The notes beneath the pieces are model-generated. The model saw only the letters and a list, made by a program, of their open reading frames with translations, did no database searches and was not told the origin of the DNA. The translations under genes and the position numbers were made by a program. A stretch of 11,993 bases of DNA, taken from contig JAOTWK010000061.1 of assembly GCA_029862935.1 (NCBI GenBank), forward strand, positions 1-11,993, written 5' to 3'. The stretch is from Gemmatimonadota bacterium. Its GTDB lineage: Bacteria > Gemmatimonadota > Gemmatimonadetes > Gemmatimonadales > GWC2-71-9. Positions within the stretch are counted from its first letter, which is position 1. Each line of letters starts with the position of its first letter. Below, in pieces: positions 6,866-11,993 of the stretch.

Positions 6866-9748
6866 CAGATCTTGTCCGTACTAGGCCTACTCGTGGCCGT
6901 GGGCTGTAGCAGAGCGACGCCGCCGGTACCGCCGGTCGTTCCCGACCCCGTCGCGGCCCTTCCGCCGGTGGTCATAGCACCGCCCTCAAAGATATACGTC
7001 GAGTCGCTGTTGGACTCGCTTTCGGTCCGCGAGAAGGTTGGACAGCTGGTGGTGCCCTGGCTCCTCGGGAACTACGCGGCCTTCGACAGCGAGGAATACG
7101 ACACACTCGCCACCTGGGTCGACTCGCTCGGCGTGGGCGGGATCATCATCTCGGTGGGGCCACCGCTCGAGATCGCCGCCAAGTTGAACGCCCTGCAGGA
7201 GCGCGCGCGCGTGCCGCTCCTCGTCGCTGCTGATCTCGAATGGGGTAGCGGCATGCGCCTGCGAGGCGGGACGGCCTTCCCGATGCCGATGGCCGTCGCC
7301 GCAACTGGTCGCACGTGGGACGCGTATGAGCTCGGTCGTGTCACGGCCTACGAGGCCCGGGCCGTCGGCATCCATATGACGTACTCCCCGGTGGCCGATC
7401 TCAACAACAACCCCGAGAACCCGATCATCAACACGCGTTCCTTCGGTGAGGACCCGCAGCACGCCGGTGATCTGATTCGCGCGTATATCCGGGGCGCGCA
7501 CGAGCATGGACTGTTCACCACGGCCAAGCATTTCCCGGGTCACGGCGACACCGACCTCGACTCTCATATCGAGTTACCGGTCGTGCCCGCGTGCTGGGAT
7601 CGGCTGGACACGGTCGAACTGGAGCCGTTCCGGGCCGCCATTCGTGCGGGGGTGACCGCGGTCATGACGGCGCACGTCGCGGTCCCGTGCGTAACGGCAG
7701 ACAGCACGGAGCCCGCCACCCTGTCGCCGGTGATGATGACCGATGTCCTGCGCGATTCGCTCGGCTTCGAGGGGATCGTGGTGACGGACGCGCTCACCAT
7801 GGGGGCGATCGTCACGCGATACGGGACCGGTGAGAGTGCCGTCCGTGCCTTCCTTGCCGGCAGCGATCTCCTGTTGTTCCCGGCTGACCCACGTGCTGCC
7901 GTCCACGCGATGGTGACGGCGGTGGACTCCGGACGCATCACGATGGAACGCCTCGATCAGTCGGTGCGGCGGATGTTGGAGCTCAAGCGTAAGGCCGGAC
8001 TGTTCCGCAACAGGATCGTTCCGCTCGACAGCGTGCCGACCGTCGTCGGGCGGCGGACCTTTCAGGCACTCGCGGACGACATGGCGGCGCGCTCCCTCAC
8101 CCTGGTACAGCCGGGTCCGATCGACACATTCCGCCACACACGTCAGCCGGTCGCCGTCATCAGCTATGCGCGGGAGACCAACCTTTCGATCGGACGCACG
8201 CTCATCGCGGAACTCCGACGATTGGGGACCCCGGTCTCCAGCTTCCGGCTGTACCCTGCCTCCGGCACACTGTCTTACGATTCAGCCCGCGTCGTCATCG
8301 CCAGGCATCGTCGAGTGCTCTTCGCCACCAGCGTGCGCGTCATCTCGGGACTTGGGCACCTCGACATGCCGGATTCGCTAGCCACACTCATCCTCGAAAC
8401 CGAAGCCAGCATGCCCACGCTGCTCACGTCCTTCGGCAGCCCCTATCTCCTGTCACAGCTGCAGGGCTTTGCGGGTGGCTACCTCCTGGCATGGAGTGAC
8501 ATACGATCGGCTGAGCTGGCCGTCGCGCGGGTACTGGCAGGTGGGGCACCGATCGGAGGACGCCTTCCGATTTCGCTTCCACCTGAGCACCCCATCGGGC
8601 ACGGAATCCACCTGCCAGCCCTGGGCCCGCAGGCGGACACGACTGCCTCCATCACTCCCCCCGACACCGTGTGGGACCGAGAACGCCTGGATGGGGTGAC
8701 ACGATTCCTGAACGCCAGGGTGACCGAAGGCGTCTTCCCGGGCGGGGTGCTGGTCGTCGGACACAAGGGGCGCAACGTGTTCGAGCAGGCAGTCGGCGTC
8801 TATGGCGAGGACGACCAGAGGCCGGTATCCACGGGCACCATGTACGACCTCGCCAGTTTGACCAAAGTCATTGGACTGACCACAGCGACCATGCTGTTGG
8901 TGGCGGACGGCCGTCTGGACATCGATCGCCCGGTGCGCGACTACATCCCAGAGTTCACCGGACCCGGCAAGGAGAAGGTGCGAGTCACGCACCTTTTGAC
9001 CCACACGTCTGGACTCCCGGCCTGGGTCCCGCTTCACCTCGAGACTGAGACGCGAGAGGAGGCCCTGCGCCAGGTGCTTGCGTCGCCCTTGGAAGCCGAC
9101 CCCGGCACCACCTACGTGTACTCCGATTTGGGCGCGATCACACTGACGCACGTGATCGAGCGGCTTGCGGGGGAGCGGCTCGACCAGTTTCTCGCGCGAC
9201 GTGTCTTCGGCCCACTTGGCATGAAGCACACGCAGTTCTTACCACCGGAGGAGTGGCGATCATTCATTGCGCCCACGGAACGCGATCCATGGCGCGGTCG
9301 GGTGTTGCGCGGCGAGGTCCATGACGAGAATGCCTCACGCCTGGATGGCGTGTCGGGCCATGCCGGATTGTTTTCCACCGGACGGGATCTGAGCATCTTT
9401 GCGCGCTGGCTTCTCGACGCGTACCACGACCGGCTGCCACCAGATGCCCCGGTGCGAATTCCTGCCCGTCTCGTGCGTCGGTTCACGAGCCGGCAGCCCC
9501 GACCCGCAGGCTCCACCCGCGCGCTCGGGTGGGACACCCCGTCGAAGATCGGCAGCTCAGCCGGTACCATGCTCTCACCGTCCAGCTTCGGTCACACGGG
9601 ATTCACCGGCACTAGTATCTGGATCGATCCGACCGAGGACGTGTACATCATCCTGCTCACGAACCGGGTGCATCCGACGCGCGACAATCGCGCCCTCTTA
9701 CGGCTGCGGGGCGCCATTGCCGATTCCGTCATGAGTGCCAAACGGTGA
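6857..9748 (+). CDS. nagZ: Lipoprotein fusion: GH3 NagZ-type beta-N-acetylglucosaminidase plus AmiE-like serine hydrolase
   Basis: The 963-residue protein begins with a lipoprotein signal (core LSVLGLLVAV, Cys17) and a Pro-rich linker (20-44). Residues 50-385 form a GH3 domain of NagZ type. It has the NagZ loop KHFPGHGDTDLDSH (224-237), whose Asp235-His237 pair is the general acid/base, and a nucleophile Asp311 in VVTDALTMGAI. Residues 400-580 resemble the GH3 C-terminal sandwich domain. Residues 605-955 form a beta-lactamase/AmiE-type domain with SLTK (Ser667, Lys670), YSD (755-757), SGHAGLFST (833-841) and HTGFTG (913-918). By analogy with B. subtilis, the hydrolase half would strip the peptide from MurNAc and the GH3 half would release GlcNAc, leaving MurNAc for NamZ. 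B. subtilis uses separate AmiE and NagZ proteins; similar fusions are known in Bacteroidetes. The domain call is firm; amidase specificity is inferred, since related domains include esterases and transpeptidase-like enzymes. Confidence 0.94.
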   Translation: MRHQILSVLGLLVAVGCSRATPPVPPVVPDPVAALPPVVIAPPSKIYVESLLDSLSVREKVGQLVVPWLLGNYAAFDSEEYDTLATWVDSLGVGGIIISVGPPLEIAAKLNALQERARVPLLVAADLEWGSGMRLRGGTAFPMPMAVAATGRTWDAYELGRVTAYEARAVGIHMTYSPVADLNNNPENPIINTRSFGEDPQHAGDLIRAYIRGAHEHGLFTTAKHFPGHGDTDLDSHIELPVVPACWDRLDTVELEPFRAAIRAGVTAVMTAHVAVPCVTADSTEPATLSPVMMTDVLRDSLGFEGIVVTDALTMGAIVTRYGTGESAVRAFLAGSDLLLFPADPRAAVHAMVTAVDSGRITMERLDQSVRRMLELKRKAGLFRNRIVPLDSVPTVVGRRTFQALADDMAARSLTLVQPGPIDTFRHTRQPVAVISYARETNLSIGRTLIAELRRLGTPVSSFRLYPASGTLSYDSARVVIARHRRVLFATSVRVISGLGHLDMPDSLATLILETEASMPTLLTSFGSPYLLSQLQGFAGGYLLAWSDIRSAELAVARVLAGGAPIGGRLPISLPPEHPIGHGIHLPALGPQADTTASITPPDTVWDRERLDGVTRFLNARVTEGVFPGGVLVVGHKGRNVFEQAVGVYGEDDQRPVSTGTMYDLASLTKVIGLTTATMLLVADGRLDIDRPVRDYIPEFTGPGKEKVRVTHLLTHTSGLPAWVPLHLETETREEALRQVLASPLEADPGTTYVYSDLGAITLTHVIERLAGERLDQFLARRVFGPLGMKHTQFLPPEEWRSFIAPTERDPWRGRVLRGEVHDENASRLDGVSGHAGLFSTGRDLSIFARWLLDAYHDRLPPDAPVRIPARLVRRFTSRQPRPAGSTRALGWDTPSKIGSSAGTMLSPSSFGHTGFTGTSIWIDPTEDVYIILLTNRVHPTRDNRALLRLRGAIADSVMSAKR

Positions 9749-9785
9749 CGGCGCAACCGGTTCCGTAGGGTGTGACCACCTTCCG

Positions 9786-9814
9786 TTGACACTCGATCCG
9801 GCACTCCATAAGTT
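9786..9814 (+). promoter_or_regulatory. Sigma-70-type promoter of the iron-sulfur carrier gene
   Basis: A perfect -35 element TTGACA (9786-9791) is followed after 17 nt by TAAGTT (9809-9814), with CATAAG at 9807-9812 as an alternative -10 at 15-nt spacing. Transcription would start near 9820, close to the ribosome binding site, giving a short leader. The consensus -35 is the strongest promoter signal I see in the window, although the -10 is poor. Confidence 0.6.
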
Positions 9815-9823
9815 GCGCGGACG

Positions 9824-9830
9824 AAGGAGG
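9824..9830 (+). promoter_or_regulatory. Strong Shine-Dalgarno sequence
   Basis: AAGGAGG lies 8 nt before the ATG at 9839. It is the best ribosome binding site in the window and fixes the start of the iron-sulfur carrier gene, suggesting high translation. Confidence 0.85.
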
Positions 9831-9838
9831 ACTGACGT

Positions 9839-10201
9839 ATGAGCACGACGCAACGACCTGACACCATTGTTGGGATTACTCTCACCGATCAGGCCGCTTC
9901 TCAGGTTCGATCGTTCATGGACCAGGAAGACGTGCCGGAGGAGACCGCGGGATTGAGAGTTTCGGTCCTTCCCGGCGGCTGCTCGGGCTTCCGATACGGT
10001 TTGAACATCGAGGAGCGCCCGTTGGACGACGACTACGTGCTCGAGATCCAAGGCCTCCGAGTATTCGTAGACGCCTTCAGTGCCCAGTACTTGAATGGAA
10101 CGACCGTCGACTACGTGTCGACGATGCAGGGTGCCGGTTTCACGTTTGAGAACCCCAACGCTGCGGGCGGGTGCGGGTGCGGTAGCTCGTTCACCGTCTG
10201 A
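9839..10201 (+). CDS. erpA: A-type iron-sulfur cluster carrier (HesB/IscA/ErpA family)
   Basis: This 120-residue protein is a scaffold/carrier that passes Fe-S clusters to target enzymes in the cytoplasm. The three conserved ligand cysteines are present: Cys48 in LPGGCSGF, and Cys112 and Cys114 in the GGCGCGSSF tail. The intervening segments fit the family, including LRVFVDAFSAQYLNG (73-87), DYV and FTFENPNA (101-108). An N-terminal extension of about 10 residues precedes the ITLTDQAA start of the fold. ErpA, IscA and SufA are hard to separate by sequence, so the symbol is a best guess; no other isc or suf gene is visible nearby. It has its own promoter, a strong ribosome binding site and a downstream hairpin, which points to a stand-alone housekeeping unit placed between two peptidoglycan salvage genes. 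I see no link to salvage. Confidence 0.93.
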   Translation: MSTTQRPDTIVGITLTDQAASQVRSFMDQEDVPEETAGLRVSVLPGGCSGFRYGLNIEERPLDDDYVLEIQGLRVFVDAFSAQYLNGTTVDYVSTMQGAGFTFENPNAAGGCGCGSSFTV

Positions 10202-10230
10202 TCGTTGGCCGGTCAGCCAGTTTGGACTGA

Positions 10231-10263
10231 GGGGCCTGTGACACGTGTCGCAGGCCCCTTTCC
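10231..10263 (+). terminator. Rho-independent terminator-like hairpin after the iron-sulfur carrier gene
   Basis: GGGGCCTG (10231-10238) pairs perfectly with CAGGCCCC (10251-10258). The intervening bases can extend the stem through TGACAC/GTGTCG with one G-U pair, leaving a very small loop. TTTCCT and a further TTT follow. The stem is strong but the T-run is interrupted. It begins 30 nt after the stop codon and ends only about 16 nt before the symporter start, so it could attenuate the downstream genes or, as a dyad, serve as a binding site. Confidence 0.7.
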
Positions 10264-10278
10264 TCGTTTGAGTGCGAC

Positions 10279-11715
10279 ATGACACCGTTGGACTGGGCCG
10301 TGATGGCGGTGTACTTCGTCGCGGTCATTGCCATCGGCGCCCACTTTACCCGTCGGCAGCACGATGCTGCGGACTATTTCCTCGGACGCCACTCGTTGCC
10401 GTGGTGGGCAGTGATGTTCTCGATCGTGGCGACCGAGACGTCCGCCCTGACGGTGATCTCGATTCCCGGGCTCGCGACCCGCAGCGACCTCACGTTTCTC
10501 CAACTTCCCATCGGTTACCTCATTGGTCGCATCGGAGTCGCCATCTGGTTACTCCCCGGCTACTTCACGGGCGACAACGAAACGGCGTATTCCCGCCTGG
10601 AAACACGGTTCGGTCCCGCGACGCGGAAGGTTGCATCGGCCATCTTCATGGGCATTCGGGCATTGGGCGACAGCGTTCGTGTGTTCGCGACCGCCATCCC
10701 GCTCGCCATCGTCACAGGATGGACGATTCCGACGAGTGTCATCGTCGTCGCCGTGGTGACGCTGCTCTACACGTGGGCCGGAGGCATCAAGGCGGTCGTC
10801 TGGGTCGATGTCATGCAACTCGCCATCTACGTCGTCGGCGGAGTTGCTACCCTGGTAGTCGCATGGACCTTGCTCGATAGCCCTGCCGACTCGCTTGCTC
10901 GCGCCGCCGAGCTTGGCAAGCTTCGCACGTTTGACTGGTCATTCTCGTTCAGCACCACCTACACGTTCTTGGGGGGTCTGGTGGGTGGTGCATTGCTGTC
11001 CGCCGCCTCACACGGAACCGATCACCTCATTGTGCAACGGCTCTTGGCAACACGGAACCTACCCGACGCCCGAAAAGCCCTCGTGGGATCGGGCATTCTC
11101 GTGATCGGCCAGTTCGCCCTGTTCCTGCTCGTCGGAACGATGCTCTGGGCGGTCGGTGCAGACGATCCCAATCTCGCGAGCGACGCGCTCTTCCCCACGT
11201 TTGCCGTCGCACAGCTTCCGCCGGGGGTCGCGGGAATCGTCGTTGCCGGGCTCCTCGCCGCAGCAATGAGCACCGTGAGCTCATCGCTCAACTCGCTCGC
11301 CTCGGCCGCCACGCACGACTTCTATGCGCCCCTCAGCCGCCAACGGGAGCCCAAACATTTGCTGCGGGTCGGCCGCTGGGCAACCGTAGGTTGGGCAATC
11401 GTCCTCGCCGGAGGCGCCCTCTCGTTCCGTTCGACGGATCAGCCGGTGGTCGAGTTGGCACTCTCCATTGCCTCGATCACCTATGGAGCGCTGTTGGGAA
11501 CCTACATGTTGGGGGGACTCCGTCGGGCGGCGCGTCAGACCGACGCTATCGTGGCCATCGGGGTCGCAACCGCATCCATGCTCGTCATCGTACTCGTGAA
11601 GCCTTGGGTGTTTGCCAACCTGGCCTGGCCGTGGTATGTGCCACTTGGCACACTCATCACTGTTGGCGTCGGAGTGCTCATGAGCGCCTTCCGCATCACA
11701 CCACAAGCGTCCTGA
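10279..11715 (+). CDS. Sodium:solute symporter (SSS family), candidate MurNAc/GlcNAc transporter
   Basis: The 478-residue inner-membrane protein has about 13 hydrophobic segments spanning its whole length. SSS family features are the first helix with YFVAVIAIG (12-20), an ADYFLGRHSLPWW loop (31-43), YTWAGGIKAVVWVDVMQ (164-180), SHGTDHLIVQRLLA (244-257) and the sodium-site helix AAAMSTVSSSLNSLAS (327-342). Such proteins import sugars, amino acids or vitamins using the sodium gradient. The kinase gene overlaps it by 1 nt (TGATG), implying that the kinase acts on the imported substrate. With NamZ and NagZ-type enzymes nearby, MurNAc or GlcNAc is the best guess, as for MurT of Tannerella forsythia. 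Substrate cannot be read from the sequence. The ATG at 10279 has only a weak upstream GAG as ribosome binding site. Confidence 0.92.
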   Translation: MTPLDWAVMAVYFVAVIAIGAHFTRRQHDAADYFLGRHSLPWWAVMFSIVATETSALTVISIPGLATRSDLTFLQLPIGYLIGRIGVAIWLLPGYFTGDNETAYSRLETRFGPATRKVASAIFMGIRALGDSVRVFATAIPLAIVTGWTIPTSVIVVAVVTLLYTWAGGIKAVVWVDVMQLAIYVVGGVATLVVAWTLLDSPADSLARAAELGKLRTFDWSFSFSTTYTFLGGLVGGALLSAASHGTDHLIVQRLLATRNLPDARKALVGSGILVIGQFALFLLVGTMLWAVGADDPNLASDALFPTFAVAQLPPGVAGIVVAGLLAAAMSTVSSSLNSLASAATHDFYAPLSRQREPKHLLRVGRWATVGWAIVLAGGALSFRSTDQPVVELALSIASITYGALLGTYMLGGLRRAARQTDAIVAIGVATASMLVIVLVKPWVFANLAWPWYVPLGTLITVGVGVLMSAFRITPQAS

Positions 11716-11993
11716 TGCTGTTGGTCGGCATCGACGGGGGCGCTTCGCACACCGAAGCCGTCGCGGGCACACGACCGGACAGGGTGCTGGCGCGATGGCA
11801 CGGGGGGCCTGGTGCGGTACAGCCAGGCACGGAACCGGCGGCTGCACGCCAGATCGCCGCCGCCGTGCGAGCGGTTGTCGAGCAAGCCGGCCGCGCGGCC
11901 CCCCCGCAGGTCGTGGTCGCCGGCCTTGCAGGCGCCCGACGGGAGCAGGTACAGACACGAGTTCGAGACCTCGTTGTCGAGCAACTGGGTACA
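11715..11993 (+). CDS. BadF/BadG-type sugar kinase (N-acetylglucosamine/MurNAc kinase), N-terminal part
   Basis: The ATG at 11715 overlaps the symporter stop (TGATG) and opens 93 codons that run off the right edge. The start MLLVGIDGGASHTEAV is the phosphate-1 loop of an ASKHA-fold kinase, with the Asp-Gly-Gly that binds metal and ATP phosphate. VVVAGLAGARR (about 68-78) fits the second conserved segment of the BcrAD/BadFG ATPase family. In this family GlcNAc kinases and the MurNAc/GlcNAc kinase MurK phosphorylate the sugar at C6 after uptake; other members activate benzoyl-CoA or 2-hydroxyacyl-CoA reductases. The symporter and the wall hydrolases upstream favour the amino-sugar role. MurNAc-6-phosphate would then need an etherase (MurQ), not present in this window. 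The family call is good, but specificity is unproven because about two-thirds of the protein is missing. Confidence 0.85.
   Translation, partial: MLLVGIDGGASHTEAVAGTRPDRVLARWHGGPGAVQPGTEPAAARQIAAAVRAVVEQAGRAAPPQVVVAGLAGARREQVQTRVRDLVVEQLGT

Noticed and set aside
7574..8137. 187-codon leftward open frame inside the NagZ-AmiE fusion gene
   Set aside because: The Arg/His-rich translation has no motif and lies opposite the GH3 catalytic domain.
1..11993. Mobile element, CRISPR array, tRNA or rRNA
   Set aside because: I found no transposase or integrase motif, no spaced direct repeats of CRISPR size, no terminal inverted repeats and no tRNA-like or rRNA-like segment by reading; a covariance-model scan was not possible.

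Overview
The window is GC-rich (estimated by eye in the low-to-mid 60s percent) and densely coded. It carries parts of two gene systems plus one housekeeping gene. Two lipoprotein signal peptides followed by periplasmic-type enzymes suggest a Gram-negative, diderm bacterium. The Bacteroidetes-like inositol-phosphate synthase, the copA architecture and the heptamer intergenic repeats fit Gemmatimonadota best, but that assignment is inference. No rRNA, tRNA, CRISPR, transposase or phage gene is visible. No gene-free stretch exceeds 300 bases; the longest runs from 131 to 280.

Left half, minus strand (5591 down to 1). Five genes run leftward in a tight chain: a CDP-alcohol phosphatidyltransferase resembling phosphatidylinositol-phosphate synthase (5591-4881), myo-inositol-1-phosphate synthase (4888-3557), a membrane-anchored cupredoxin-like protein (3560-3129), a CopA-type Cu(+) P-ATPase (3136-575) and a small unknown protein (571-281). 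Consecutive genes overlap by 8, 4 and 8 nt, and the last pair is separated by 3 nt, so the chain is very likely one operon with translational coupling. The first two genes should make inositol-1-phosphate and join it to CDP-diacylglycerol; the next two handle copper. After a 150-bp intergenic region with two heptamer tandem repeats comes the start of a separate heavy-metal-associated (CopZ-like) gene, cut by the window edge.

Right half (6865 to 11993). A muropeptide salvage locus is centred on a divergent gene pair whose start codons overlap by 9 bp. Leftward is a NamZ-type (DUF1343, GH171) exo-N-acetylmuramidase lipoprotein. Rightward is a 963-residue lipoprotein fusing a GH3 NagZ-type N-acetylglucosaminidase to a serine-hydrolase (AmiE-like) domain. 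Further right are a sodium:solute symporter and the N-terminal part of a BadF/BadG-type sugar kinase, which overlap by 1 nt. Together these match the MurNAc/GlcNAc recovery route known from Bacillus subtilis (amiE-nagZ-namZ) and Tannerella forsythia (murT-murK-murQ). A murQ etherase gene would be expected just beyond the right edge.

Between the fusion and the symporter sits an A-type iron-sulfur carrier gene (HesB/IscA/ErpA). It has its own good promoter, a strong Shine-Dalgarno sequence and a terminator-like hairpin, so it looks like a separate transcription unit inside the salvage locus.
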